Assembly (NCBI GenBank): GCA_029564115.1
Contig: JAKQQP010000385.1
Location: forward strand, 1-64,000
Direction of reading: 5' to 3'
DNA from: Candidatus Rifleibacteriota bacterium
GTDB taxonomy: Bacteria > Riflebacteria > Ozemobacteria > Ozemobacterales > Ozemobacteraceae
DNA: 64,000 bases
This document shows, one piece after another, positions 1-9,765 of the stretch; the first letter of the stretch is position 1; every line of letters begins with the position of its first letter. The position numbers and the translations under genes are program-made. The notes beneath the pieces were generated by a model. It was not told the origin of the DNA. It saw only the letters and a program-made list of their open reading frames with translations, and did not search any database.

Positions 1-12
1 TTTCCTTTCCGA

Positions 13-324
13 TTACAACATCTTGATTTCGATGTTAACGCCGGAAGGAAGGTCCATGTTCATGAGAGAATCAACAGTTTGACCTGACGGATTGTAAAGG
101 TCGATGTTGCGTTTATGAACTCTCATTTCGAACTGTTCACGCGCATCCTTGTTAACAAACGGTGAGCGAAGAACTGTGTATTTCCGAATCTCGGTCGGCA
201 TCGGGATCGGTCCGGAAATTTTGGTTCCAGTGCGTTTTACGGTGTCGCAGATTCTGGCCACTGACTGGTCGAGAAGACGATGATCAAAAGCCTTCAGAGA
301 CAACCGCATCTTCTGTTTAGCCAT
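13..324 (-). CDS. rpsJ: 30S ribosomal protein S10
   Basis: S10 of the small ribosomal subunit head, which also acts as NusE in transcription antitermination. The 103-residue product begins [19 protein letters not shown] and carries the conserved SGPIPMPTE and [11 protein letters not shown] segments; its length matches the family. The ATG at 322-324 was chosen over an upstream in-frame ATG at 346-348 because an AAGGAGG ribosome site sits 8 bases before it and S10 proteins start here. It lies directly behind fusA, with no tuf gene between. A GGAAAGG site at the window edge (3-9, minus strand) suggests the next gene, probably rplC, follows at once, so this is likely the junction of the str and S10 operons. 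Confidence 0.97.
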   Translation of the reverse strand: MAKQKMRLSLKAFDHRLLDQSVARICDTVKRTGTKISGPIPMPTEIRKYTVLRSPFVNKDAREQFEMRVHKRNIDLYNPSGQTVDSLMNMDLPSGVNIEIKML

Positions 325-371
325 TTTAAAATCCTCCTTGGATTTCAATCAGAGTAGATACCCGGGAATGC

Positions 372-2495
372 TTAATTATCGCCGGCCATCATGTGATGAG
401 GCGGCTGGTTAGAGCCAAACACGCCCAGGATACGTTCGATAACTGCCTTAGGTGCTTCATCATAGTGCAACAGCTCCATGGTGAAGGTCGCGCGGCCCTG
501 AGAAAGAGATCTCAGTTGAGTTGAATAACCAAACATGTCAGAAAGAGGGGCGTGACAATCAATGATTCTGATGTCATCGCGCATTTCCATGTTGATCACC
601 TTTCCGCGCCTTGAATTGATATTGCCGATTATATCACCCATATACTGTTCAGGGGTTTCGATCTCAACCTTCATGAAGGGCTCGAGAAGAACCGCCTTGG
701 CGTTGCGAAGAGCACTCTTGGTAGCTTCGTAAGCCGCAATCTTAAAGGCAACGTCGTTGCTTTCAGTTTCGCGATGCATACCGCCAACAAGCTTTACCTG
801 CACATCCACCAACGGGAAGCCAGCTAGAATACCATCATTCATGGCATCCTGGCAACCTTTTTCTGTGGCATCGATAAAAACCTTTGGCAGTGAACCAGCA
901 GCCAGGCCATTCACGAAAGCAAAACCCCTGCCTCTTTCGAGGGGCTCCACTTCAACCACAACCTGAGCAAAATGATTTTTACCACCAATAGTTCTTTCAT
1001 ACACACACTCACCTTTGCCGCGAGCGGTAATGCCCTCTTTATAAGCAACCTGCGGCTTGCCGACAGAAGCTTTTACATTGAATTCACGCAAAATGCGATC
1101 AACAATGACATCGAGGTGCAGTTCGCCCATGCCGGAAATCAGGGTTTCGCCTGTATCAGCATCGATTTTGGCTTTAAAGGTCGGATCTTCGTTCATCAGA
1201 GCCTCAAGAACTTCTGTGAGGCGGGCAAGATCACCCTGGGTTCTGGGTTCAATCGCAACAGAAATAACAGTTTCGGGGAAAGTGATTTTTTCGAGAGTCG
1301 GATGATCGGTAGTGCAGGCAAGAGTGTCGCCGGTAGCGATATTCTTGAGACCAACTGCAGCTACGATATCTCCTGCGGTGGCGCGGGGAAGGTCCTGGCG
1401 CTGATTTGCATGCATCTGCAGCAATCTGCCGATTCTTTCTTTGCGGCCCTCGCGGGTGACGTTATAAACCACTTTGCCTGATTCGATGCTTCCAGAATAA
1501 ATTCTCAGGTAAGCCAGCTTACCAACGTGAGGATCGGTTGCAATTTTAAAGACAAGCGCGGAAAAAGGAGCTTCAGGATCGGACTTGATTTCGACTTCAG
1601 AGTGATCGGCCCGATAGGCTATCGCCGGCGGAATATCAAGAGGTGAAGGTAGATAAAAGGTAACGCAGTCAAGGAGATCCTGGACACCTTTGTTTTTAAA
1701 AGCCGAGCCACAAAGAACCGGAACAATTCTATTGCTCACAGTAGCTTCGCGAATGGTGCGGCGAATGAGCTCCCCGGAGATTTCCTTTTCTTCAAGGAAA
1801 AGTTCGAGAATCTCGTCGTTATAAGCCGAAAGAGCTTCGATCATGGTATCTCTGGCCGCTTTAGCCTGTTCGAGATACTCTTCAGGAATTTCTACGACTT
1901 TAAACTCAGCACCAAGCTTTTTGGTGGATTCGTCATCCCAGATATGGGCTTTCATAGTGATAAGATCGACATGACCAGCATACCTGTCTTCGGCGCCAAG
2001 AGGCATCACGATCGGCAGGGCCTTGTGGCCGAGTCTTTCGTTAATCTGCTGTTCGACTCTTTCGAAGCTGGCTCCGATTCTGTCCATTTTGTTTACGAAA
2101 GCTACCCTGGGAACCTTGTAACGATTGGCCTGACGCCACACAGTCTCTGACTGAGGCTGAACACCAGCAACCGCACAAAAAACCACCACTGCCCCATCGA
2201 GAACCCTTAAAGAGCGCTCAACCTCAGCAGTAAAATCCACGTGCCCGGGAGTGTCTATAATGTTGATGTCACAATCAAGCCAGTGGCATTTAGTAGCTGC
2301 GCTGGTGATTGTAATTCCGCGTTCCTGCTCCTGGATCATCCAGTCCATGACGGCGGTGCCTTCGTGAACCTCACCTATTTTGTAGGCTTTGCCAGTATAA
2401 TACAGAATTCTCTCGGTAGTCGTGGTTTTGCCCGCGTCAATGTGGGCCACGATGCCGATGTTTCTGATTTTACTGATTGTTACGTTGGCTGTCAT
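372..2495 (-). CDS. fusA: Elongation factor G
   Basis: Translational GTPase that drives ribosomal translocation and, with RRF, recycling. At 707 residues it has the normal EF-G length. The G domain shows G1 AHIDAGKT (17-24), G2 RGITI (59-63), G3 DTPGH (81-85) and G4 NKMD (135-138), followed by domains II-V. Domain IV contains the conserved [13 protein letters not shown] segment and the C-terminus the [13 protein letters not shown] signature. It sits third in rpsL-rpsG-fusA-rpsJ, 47 bases after rpsG. A strong Shine-Dalgarno is not obvious (GGCAGG about 12 bases upstream), so translation may partly depend on coupling to rpsG. Confidence 0.98.
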   Translation of the reverse strand: MTANVTISKIRNIGIVAHIDAGKTTTTERILYYTGKAYKIGEVHEGTAVMDWMIQEQERGITITSAATKCHWLDCDINIIDTPGHVDFTAEVERSLRVLDGAVVVFCAVAGVQPQSETVWRQANRYKVPRVAFVNKMDRIGASFERVEQQINERLGHKALPIVMPLGAEDRYAGHVDLITMKAHIWDDESTKKLGAEFKVVEIPEEYLEQAKAARDTMIEALSAYNDEILELFLEEKEISGELIRRTIREATVSNRIVPVLCGSAFKNKGVQDLLDCVTFYLPSPLDIPPAIAYRADHSEVEIKSDPEAPFSALVFKIATDPHVGKLAYLRIYSGSIESGKVVYNVTREGRKERIGRLLQMHANQRQDLPRATAGDIVAAVGLKNIATGDTLACTTDHPTLEKITFPETVISVAIEPRTQGDLARLTEVLEALMNEDPTFKAKIDADTGETLISGMGELHLDVIVDRILREFNVKASVGKPQVAYKEGITARGKGECVYERTIGGKNHFAQVVVEVEPLERGRGFAFVNGLAAGSLPKVFIDATEKGCQDAMNDGILAGFPLVDVQVKLVGGMHRETESNDVAFKIAAYEATKSALRNAKAVLLEPFMKVEIETPEQYMGDIIGNINSRRGKVINMEMRDDIRIIDCHAPLSDMFGYSTQLRSLSQGRATFTMELLHYDEAPKAVIERILGVFGSNQPPHHMMAGDN

Positions 2496-2542
2496 TACTG
2501 GAGTGTACCTGCCTTAATGCAACAGATTATACGGAAAATTTA

Positions 2543-3016
2543 TCAAACCCGGAAGTGAGCAAATGCTTTGTTTGCATCAGCCATTCTGTGTACTTCGTCA
2601 CGCTTTTTCATGGTGGCGCCGGTGTTGTTCAGAATATCGTCGAATTCTGCACTGAGGCGGTCAGCCATTGATTTTTCTTTTCTAGCTCTGGAATGCTTGA
2701 GAATCCAGCGGAAGGCAAGAGCTACAGCGCGATCTGGTTTAACTTCGATCGGAACCTGGTAGTTTGCACCACCCACGCGTTTGCTGCGAACTTCAACGAT
2801 GGGTTTTGCGGAGTCGACAACTTTTTTGAAAAGTTCCAGGCCGTTGTCTTCTTTTCTCTTTTTGGCTACCATTTCAATTGCATCATAGAAAATGCGGCTT
2901 CCAATGCTCTTTTTGCCACAGAGCATCAGATTGTTGATGAATCTGGTTACCAATTTAGAATTGTAGACTGAATCTGGAGTCAATTCTCTTTTGGTTACGT
3001 GACCACGACGTGGCAT
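2543..3016 (-). CDS. rpsG: 30S ribosomal protein S7
   Basis: S7 nucleates assembly of the 30S head and contacts the E-site tRNA. The 157-residue product starts MPRRGHVTKRELTPDSVYNS and contains the family signature around KRVGGANYQVPIEV; the length is normal. An AAGGAG site 9 bases upstream supports the ATG at 3016. It follows rpsL by 13 bases in the str operon. In other bacteria S7 represses this operon by binding the rpsL-rpsG spacer. Here that spacer is too short for the E. coli-type hairpin, so feedback, if present, must use another site. Confidence 0.98.
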   Translation of the reverse strand: MPRRGHVTKRELTPDSVYNSKLVTRFINNLMLCGKKSIGSRIFYDAIEMVAKKRKEDNGLELFKKVVDSAKPIVEVRSKRVGGANYQVPIEVKPDRAVALAFRWILKHSRARKEKSMADRLSAEFDDILNNTGATMKKRDEVHRMADANKAFAHFRV

Positions 3017-3029
3017 GAATCAGTTCTCC

Positions 3030-3404
3030 TTATTTCTTGGGCCGTTTGGCGCCATACTTAGAGCGGGCCTGCATGCGATTGGCAACGCCTGCGCAGTCGA
3101 GAGCGCCGCGGATGATGTGGTAACGAACGCCCGGCAAGTCTTTGACGCGGCCGCCGCGGATCATCACAACAGAGTGCTCCTGAAGATTGTGACCGATACC
3201 GGGGATGTAGGCAGTTACCTCGATCTTGTTGGTCAGCCTGATTCTGGCGATTTTACGAAGAGCTGAGTTCGGTTTCTTCGGAGTAGTTGTTTTAACTACA
3301 GTACAAACACCTCGGCGCTGCGGGCAGCTTTCGAGTGCCGGCGAGTTGGATTTGTACTTAACCGCCTGACGGGCTTTTCTGATCAGCTGGTTAATTGTTG
3401 GCAC
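3030..3404 (-). CDS. rpsL: 30S ribosomal protein S12
   Basis: S12 lies in the decoding centre of the 30S subunit. The 124-residue product starts (V/M)[12 protein letters not shown], as the family does. I place the start at the GTG at 3402-3404 because AAGGAAGG lies 8 bases upstream and S12 begins MPTINQ; an earlier in-frame GTG at 3413 overlaps that ribosome site. The streptomycin-contact regions [11 protein letters not shown] and [10 protein letters not shown] are wild-type in form, and the aspartate of RVKDLPG is the residue methylthiolated by RimO in other bacteria. It is first in rpsL-rpsG-fusA-rpsJ and is preceded by a near-consensus promoter. Confidence 0.98.
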   Translation of the reverse strand: MPTINQLIRKARQAVKYKSNSPALESCPQRRGVCTVVKTTTPKKPNSALRKIARIRLTNKIEVTAYIPGIGHNLQEHSVVMIRGGRVKDLPGVRYHIIRGALDCAGVANRMQARSKYGAKRPKK

Positions 3405-3477
3405 AGCTAACACCTTCCTTTTTCAGATTAGTTCCGCATACTGCGAAACCTCCACCAGATAAAGAGGTGGAATACCG

Positions 3478-3506
3478 ATAGTAGCACATGTTGTAAACAC
3501 TGTCAA
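3478..3506 (-). promoter_or_regulatory. sigma70-type promoter of the rpsL-rpsG-fusA-rpsJ operon
   Basis: On the minus strand TTGACA (3501-3506) is separated by 17 bases from TACTAT (3478-3483), placing transcription start near 3471, about 67 bases before the rpsL GTG. The leader can form a hairpin from CCACCTCTTT and the complementary run in 3448-3472. It lies downstream of the rpoC terminator, so the ribosomal genes are transcribed separately from rpoBC. Confidence 0.85.
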
Positions 3507-3580
3507 CAGTCTTTTTATCATTATTTGCGGGGCTATCCCATTTTTCAGCCAAATTCCCAGTGTACACCACGATTGAATAA

Positions 3581-3622
3581 AAAAAACAACCGCCCCGGAA
3601 ACGACCGGAACGGTTGTTTTTT
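3581..3622 (-). terminator. Intrinsic terminator after rpoC
   Basis: The inverted repeat AACAACCG ... CGGTTGTT (3585-3592 and 3611-3618) has an inner GC-rich loop. On the minus strand it is followed by a run of eight T before ATTCAATCG. It lies 10 bases beyond the rpoC stop codon and ends the rpoBC transcript before the str promoter. Confidence 0.9.
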
Positions 3623-3631
3623 TAAAGACAA

Positions 3632-6600
3632 TTATTCGTTGTCGTCTTCGTCGTCTTCTGTTTCGGCGACACTGGAGCTCTTCATGAAGAGTTCTTCTTC
3701 AAGCTCGTTGAGTACTTCACTGTCCGCGTCTGCTGCTGAATTGAAAAGGTCTTCAGACGGAGTCTGAACCGTTTCAACTTCAACTGGCAGGTTCTTGAAG
3801 AGAATGTCTTTGGTAACCGACAGACCGGTACCGGCGGGAATAAGCTTACCAATGATAAGGTTCTCTTTCAGACCTTTCAGATAGTCAACCTTGGATTTTA
3901 TGGCACCCTTGGTCAGAACTCTGGTGGTTTCCTGGAAGGACGCGGCTGAAATCCAGCTGTCTGTTGTCAAAGACGCTTTGGTGATACCCTGAATCATAGG
4001 TACGCCTGCCGGAGGACGTTTACCCTTATCAAGCAGACGGGCAACGCGTTCTTCGAATCTTCTGACGTGTACAGATTCGTTCTGCAGGAATTCAGAATCA
4101 CCAGATTCAGTTATCACTACTTTGCGCAACATCTGACGAACGATGATTTCAATGTGTTTGTCGTTGATGCTGACGCCCTGATCGCGATAAACGCGCTGAA
4201 TTTCATCCATCAGGTAGCGGCGGACGATCGGCAGACCGACAACCTTGACCAGCTTCTTCGAAAAGACCTTGCCATCGGTAAGAACGTCACCGGCTTCGAT
4301 ATATTCACCGTCATGAACAACCAGACCGGTCGATCCGAAGGCAACGCGAACCGGTTTTTCAATTCCGGTTTTCGGGTCGAGAATAGTTACAGAGTTGCCG
4401 GATATTCTTACCACACCGGCTTCTTCTGCAATTACGGCCTCTTTCTTCGGGCGTCTTACTTCAAACAGTTCTGCAACGCGAGGCAGACCCTGAATGATGT
4501 CCGTTGTTTTTCTTGCAGAAGCGCCCCACTTGGCCAGAATTTCGCCTTTTTTGACTTTGGCGCCATCTTCGATTCTGAGTTCTGCACCATCGAGAACCTG
4601 GTGTGATTCACCGGGCTGAACAATAATGCTCTTGATAGTGCTCTTGAGCTTGCCTTCTTTCGAAATATCATGATCAAGAAGGACAACGCCCTTATTTTCA
4701 GCTTTGAGAACAGCAAGCACCTGGCCTTCTCTGACTTCCTGGCCATCTTTTACAACCAGAGCGCCACTCGAAACCATTTCTTTAGTGACACTGTATTTCT
4801 TTTCGCGCAGAACTCTCTGACGAATCCTGATGCCAGGAGTGCCATCCACGTCCTCAACCTGAACATAGTTTTCAAACGGGATCGGAGCGACTGTCAATTC
4901 GCCGTCTTTAACTACCGTCGGCGGGAATTTCAGACTGAGAGAAGCCGGATAGCTGAACTCAACGCCGCTGTAAACAAGAATCTTTTCGATAATTTCTTCG
5001 CAGATGATCTTGTTGTAACCGTAGATGTAGTTCACTTTACCGGAAATCTCACTCACCATGGGTTCGATATCGCTGACAAGTTTGTCGCCAGCTTTTACGA
5101 CCTGGCCGTCTTCGACGTTGATGGTGGCACCAGTTGGAACCGGGTATTGAACCTTCATATCATCTTCGCCAATGATATTAACGGCTTCCTGCTCACCTTT
5201 AAGTATGTATACTTCGCGAATGGCAGCCCTGTTCTCTTCGAAGACGTTAAAGAGAGCTTCGTCGATAACCGTTCCGCCATTGGCAATAACTTCATCATTC
5301 TCACGATTGATTGCCGAGCGGGCCAGCGTTGCGTTGCGGATCAATTCCATGTCATCAGTGATCAGATGAACTCTGACTTCAGATTTAATCCGGGTTATTT
5401 CGATGGTTCCGTCGATTTCAGCCTGAATGAGCAATTTTGAAGTCAGCTCGCCATTTTCGGCAACATCGCCGCCGTTGGCAATCTTGCAGTTTTCTTTTGG
5501 CCGCAGAATTACACCACGTGGAACGTTATACTCGATCTCATTCTTAACGATGACTCTTTTGCGGTCAAGAGTCTTGTTGGCAGCGCTCTTCTCGTTGATA
5601 ACACGCACAAGGCCCGAAATCGGAGCGATCAGAGACAGGGTCTTGTTCTGCTCATCTATGGCAGCGGCCATTTCGCCCTTGAATTCGTATTCTTCTTCAA
5701 CTTCCTTGGCGACAGAAATTTTAGTGCCGCCAGAACTGAGTGTTACATTGCCATCCGCTTCAGAAATTACCGAGAGAAGTTTCTGACCGGGGAATACTTC
5801 ATCACCGTTTTTAACGTTGAGAATAAGACCGGCATTTTTAACGACAGCTTCTTTGGCTTCTTTTACGCTCTTGGGAAGAGAGTATTCAACGCGGCTGCCA
5901 GCTTTTTCATTGGTCGGGAAAACGAAGATCATGCCGTTGTCGCTGATAACCTGCTTGTTTTTGATGCGAACATTCTCAAACTTGGCGATACCATCCATGC
6001 GGGCAATAGCAGCGTGAGACTGAGCAGATATTTCCGCCAGCAGGTTACCGGCATGAATGATTTCGTTGTCTTCCACTCTGAGGGTAGCGCCCTGGGGAAT
6101 CTTGTAATCTTCGATAATGAAGTCTTTGGTAACCGGGTCGAAATCCTGAGTCAGAATCTTGATTACGCCCGCTTCAGAAACGACCATACCGTCTTTCTGT
6201 TCGATGCCATCGAAAATTACTTCACCGGTGTAACCGGTAACGATGTTGTTGGGGTTATACTCAGCAAGAGCTTTACCCGGAACAACTTTGTCGCCCGGCT
6301 CGATGCGCATTTCGGCGCCAACCGGAATATGCACGCGGTCTTTGCGGTTTTTGCCTTCGATGGTCAAACATCCACCGACTACAACCGTTTTGATGCTGGA
6401 ACCAAATTCAGTCTTATCAAAAGTTTCTGTGCCCGAGCCGATTTCGAACTTCGCGCGGTCAGAAATTTTTGCAAGTCTGAGAGTGTCGAACTTGGCAACC
6501 CCGGCACTTCTGGCTTTAATGTAAGAGCGCTGTGCAAGAGCAACGCCGCCAAGGTGGAACGTTCTCATAGTCAGCTGCGTTCCGGGTTCACCGATTGACT

Positions 6601-9600
6601 GAGCGGCAATGATACCAACAGCTTCACCAATGTCGACGACTTTGCCGGTAGCAAGGTCGGCGCCGTAGCAGTGCTGGCAGATACCAACCTTGGAGCGGCA
6701 GGCCAGCGGTGAGCGCATGACGATCTTGCTGCGAACCTTGATTTCGGGGAAATTGCATTCGCGCAGACGTTCAAGAACATACTCGTTGACCGGGCGATCC
6801 GGGCGCAGAATAATTCTGTTCGTTTTGGGGTCAATAATCTGTTCGGCACAGATCATATCAACCTTGAGTTCATCGATCCCAACAGGAAACTCTACGCGGT
6901 TTTCAATTTCTGCAGCAAGTTCATCTGTGCAGTAGAGACCGGCGTCGAGTTTAACTTCAACGTCTTCGTGCTTGAAGCTGATAACTTTTCCGGTTAGCGG
7001 GTGAAGTATCGGTTTGGCAAGAACACGACCGGCGATACGATAGCGAATCGGCACAACGATGTCGTCGATCATGATGTTGTTTGAAGTTCGGTTCTGGCGA
7101 ATCGGTGAAACTTCAACACCAAGTTCTGAACCACAGTCGGTCATGGTGATAACGACGTCCTGAGCAACATCGACCAGACGGCGGGTGAGGTAACCGGAGT
7201 CGGCGGTGCGCAGAGCGGTATCGACAAGACCTTTTCTCGCGCCGTATGTCGAGATGAAATATTCTGACTGGTTCAGACCTTCGCGGAAATTGGACTTAAT
7301 CGGGAAAGCGAGAATGTCGCCGCGCGGATTCGACATAAGACCGCGCATTGCTGCCAGCTGACGAATCTGCTGCATGTTACCTCTCGCTCCAGAGAACGCC
7401 ATCATGTAAACCGGGTTGTATTCGCCAAGATGCGCTGTTGATTCAAATTCCTGCAACAGATCATCCGTAACGTCTTCTGTAGCTTTTGTCCAGACGTCGA
7501 CTTCAGCCTGCTTTCTTTCGTCGCGGGTAATTTCGCCTTTGCTCCATCTTTCGCGAATTTTAACGACCTTACGATCGGCCTGCTCAAGAATTTCGCGTTT
7601 TTTCGGCGGGTCGATCATATCAACTATAGATATGGTAAGACCGCAGACTGTAGCGAATTTGAAACCGAGAGCTTTGAGCTTATCGAGGGTTTCACCGACA
7701 ACTGTCAGCGAATATTCGTTGAAAAGTCTCTTGATCAGAGTGGAAACTGTACCCTTTTTGACCTGAACGTTCTGATAAGGGAAGTCTGCCGGCAAGCTGT
7801 CATTGAAAATGACTCTGCCGATAGTGGTTCTGAAATACAGGTCACGAACATGGTGGCTCTTTTCATCGTCTCTGACATCACGGACAAAAAGATTTTTCTT
7901 CAGATAAACCGGCCAGAGCAGATTGAATTTACCTGTTTCGTAGGCATTCACTGCTTCGACGATACTGTTGAAAACCGGTGGGTGGAAAACGGTTACCTTC
8001 GTAACTTTTTCTTTTTTAATGCGATCGACGATTTCCTGTGAGTCTATTTCAGTTCCTTCGGGAAGCTTTTCAGAAATAGATTCTGCCAGGCGGAAATTGT
8101 ATGGGCGTCCTTCTTCGAGCAGCATGGATTCCCAGGTTTGATTCTTTTCAAGGTGAATCTCGCGTCTGGGGTAATCTGCGCCTTCTGCCTTCTGGATGGT
8201 CAGGTAGAACAGACCGATAGTCATATCCTGTGTCGGGCTGGTGATCGGCAGACCATCGGCTGGTTTGAGGATATTGTTGGCAGAAAGCATGAGCATTCTG
8301 GCTTCGACCTGAGCATCGAGCATGAGCGGAACGTGAACAGCCATCTGGTCACCATCGAAGTCGGCGTTATAAGCGGCACAAACCAGAGGGTGAATCTGGA
8401 TTGCTTTACCTTCGATAAGAACCGGCTCGAACGCCTGAATGCCGAGGCGATGCAGTGTCGGTGCGCGGTTGAGCAGAATCGGGTGATGCTTGATTACTTC
8501 TTCAAGGATGTCCCAGACTTCGTTCTTTTCGCGCTCGATCATTTTCTTGGCGCTCTTGATGTTGTGAGCAAGCCCCTTCTGCTGCAGTCTGTGCATGACG
8601 AAAGGCTTGAACAGTTCGAGAGCCATTTTCTTCGGCAGACCGGCCTGATGCAGTTTAAGAGTCGGGCCGACAACGATGACCGAACGGCCTGAATAGTCAA
8701 CGCGTTTACCGAGAAGATTCTGGCGGAAGCGGCCCTGCTTACCTTTAAGCATGTCGGTAAGTGATTTGAGCGGGCGGTTGTTGGGGCCTGTGACCAGTTT
8801 GCCACGGCGACCATTATCAATCAACGCATTCACAGCTTCCTGAAGCATGCGTTTTTCGTTTTTGATGATGATATCAGGAGCCTGAAGCTTGATAAGTCTT
8901 TTCAGGCGGTTATTGCGGTTGATGACGCGACGATAGAGGTCATTCAGATCAGAAGTCGCAAAACGACCACCGTCGAGCTGAACCATCGGGCGCAAATCTG
9001 GCGGAATAACCGGAATGACGTCGAGAATCATCCATTCAGGGCGGCTTACAGAACGGGCGAACAGTTTGACCAGTTCCATGCGCTTGAGAAGGTGAGTTCT
9101 CTTGGTGCCGGTAGAGGTTTTCAGCTGCTCAGCAAGTTCTTTTTCGAGTCTCTGCAGATCGATTTCGGCCAGCAGTTCTCTGATCGCTTCGGCGCCCATT
9201 TTGGCGGTAAACATATCGCCATATTTTTCGCGCAGTTCGCGATAGCCCATTTCACCGGCTGTTCCTTCTTCGGGGAGCAGCTGCTTCTTGGAAAGCGGCA
9301 GGTTGCCCGGGTCGATTACGATATAGCTCTGGAAATAAAGAACTTTTTCGAGATCTCGGGCAGAAATATCGAGCAACAGAGCGATGTAATTCGGGCTGCC
9401 TTTCGAATACCAGATGTGCCCAACGGGGGTTACCAGCTGAATGTGACCCATGCGCTCGCGGCGCACGGCGGCTTTGGTGATTTCTACATTACAACGTTCG
9501 CAGATAATACCACGGTAGCGGATACTCTTGTATTTGCCGCAGAAGCATTCCCAGTCTTTTTGGGGACCGAAGATTCTTTCGCAGAAGAGCCCGTCGCGTT

Positions 9601-9724
9601 CCGGTTTGTGCGTGCGGTAGTTGATGGTTTCAGGCTTTTTTACTTCCCCGTATGACCAGAACCTGATTTTTTCGGGAGAAGCGATGCTGATTTGAATCGC
9701 ATCAAATTTGTCCATATCTAACAT
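3632..9724 (-). CDS. rpoC: RNA polymerase beta' subunit with a very large trigger-loop insertion
   Basis: Catalytic subunit of RNA polymerase. At 2030 residues it is about 600 longer than E. coli beta' (1407). Landmarks are the N-terminal zinc site C60, C62, C75, C78; the catalytic NADFDGD at 453-459; a second zinc site C864, C1009, C1016, C1019; and bridge-helix/trigger-loop sequence ending [10 protein letters not shown] (1051-1060). The trigger loop resumes at [20 protein letters not shown] (1741-1760). The roughly 670 residues between are a lineage insertion at the position of E. coli SI3, rich in repeated short beta segments of the type PxGAxLRVEDGxxVxxGxxLA, suggesting several sandwich-barrel hybrid motifs. 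The C-terminus is an acidic tail. AAGGAG lies 10 bases before the ATG. It follows rpoB by 41 bases. Confidence 0.98.
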   Translation of the reverse strand: MLDMDKFDAIQISIASPEKIRFWSYGEVKKPETINYRTHKPERDGLFCERIFGPQKDWECFCGKYKSIRYRGIICERCNVEITKAAVRRERMGHIQLVTPVGHIWYSKGSPNYIALLLDISARDLEKVLYFQSYIVIDPGNLPLSKKQLLPEEGTAGEMGYRELREKYGDMFTAKMGAEAIRELLAEIDLQRLEKELAEQLKTSTGTKRTHLLKRMELVKLFARSVSRPEWMILDVIPVIPPDLRPMVQLDGGRFATSDLNDLYRRVINRNNRLKRLIKLQAPDIIIKNEKRMLQEAVNALIDNGRRGKLVTGPNNRPLKSLTDMLKGKQGRFRQNLLGKRVDYSGRSVIVVGPTLKLHQAGLPKKMALELFKPFVMHRLQQKGLAHNIKSAKKMIEREKNEVWDILEEVIKHHPILLNRAPTLHRLGIQAFEPVLIEGKAIQIHPLVCAAYNADFDGDQMAVHVPLMLDAQVEARMLMLSANNILKPADGLPITSPTQDMTIGLFYLTIQKAEGADYPRREIHLEKNQTWESMLLEEGRPYNFRLAESISEKLPEGTEIDSQEIVDRIKKEKVTKVTVFHPPVFNSIVEAVNAYETGKFNLLWPVYLKKNLFVRDVRDDEKSHHVRDLYFRTTIGRVIFNDSLPADFPYQNVQVKKGTVSTLIKRLFNEYSLTVVGETLDKLKALGFKFATVCGLTISIVDMIDPPKKREILEQADRKVVKIRERWSKGEITRDERKQAEVDVWTKATEDVTDDLLQEFESTAHLGEYNPVYMMAFSGARGNMQQIRQLAAMRGLMSNPRGDILAFPIKSNFREGLNQSEYFISTYGARKGLVDTALRTADSGYLTRRLVDVAQDVVITMTDCGSELGVEVSPIRQNRTSNNIMIDDIVVPIRYRIAGRVLAKPILHPLTGKVISFKHEDVEVKLDAGLYCTDELAAEIENRVEFPVGIDELKVDMICAEQIIDPKTNRIILRPDRPVNEYVLERLRECNFPEIKVRSKIVMRSPLACRSKVGICQHCYGADLATGKVVDIGEAVGIIAAQSIGEPGTQLTMRTFHLGGVALAQRSYIKARSAGVAKFDTLRLAKISDRAKFEIGSGTETFDKTEFGSSIKTVVVGGCLTIEGKNRKDRVHIPVGAEMRIEPGDKVVPGKALAEYNPNNIVTGYTGEVIFDGIEQKDGMVVSEAGVIKILTQDFDPVTKDFIIEDYKIPQGATLRVEDNEIIHAGNLLAEISAQSHAAIARMDGIAKFENVRIKNKQVISDNGMIFVFPTNEKAGSRVEYSLPKSVKEAKEAVVKNAGLILNVKNGDEVFPGQKLLSVISEADGNVTLSSGGTKISVAKEVEEEYEFKGEMAAAIDEQNKTLSLIAPISGLVRVINEKSAANKTLDRKRVIVKNEIEYNVPRGVILRPKENCKIANGGDVAENGELTSKLLIQAEIDGTIEITRIKSEVRVHLITDDMELIRNATLARSAINRENDEVIANGGTVIDEALFNVFEENRAAIREVYILKGEQEAVNIIGEDDMKVQYPVPTGATINVEDGQVVKAGDKLVSDIEPMVSEISGKVNYIYGYNKIICEEIIEKILVYSGVEFSYPASLSLKFPPTVVKDGELTVAPIPFENYVQVEDVDGTPGIRIRQRVLREKKYSVTKEMVSSGALVVKDGQEVREGQVLAVLKAENKGVVLLDHDISKEGKLKSTIKSIIVQPGESHQVLDGAELRIEDGAKVKKGEILAKWGASARKTTDIIQGLPRVAELFEVRRPKKEAVIAEEAGVVRISGNSVTILDPKTGIEKPVRVAFGSTGLVVHDGEYIEAGDVLTDGKVFSKKLVKVVGLPIVRRYLMDEIQRVYRDQGVSINDKHIEIIVRQMLRKVVITESGDSEFLQNESVHVRRFEERVARLLDKGKRPPAGVPMIQGITKASLTTDSWISAASFQETTRVLTKGAIKSKVDYLKGLKENLIIGKLIPAGTGLSVTKDILFKNLPVEVETVQTPSEDLFNSAADADSEVLNELEEELFMKSSSVAETEDDEDDNE

Positions 9725-9765
9725 TTTAAAATGTCTCCTTCCTTATGCTTATACCGGAATCGGGC

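Noticed and set aside
972..1481. A long open frame antisense to fusA (and similar ones antisense to rpoC, rpoB, metG)
   Set aside because: These mirror the codon pattern of the strongly conserved gene on the other strand, lack ribosome sites and have no recognisable protein features.
4670..5440. A 256-codon plus-strand frame inside the RpoC insertion
   Set aside because: It is antisense to an in-frame, continuous rpoC and has Asn/Phe-rich, non-protein-like composition.
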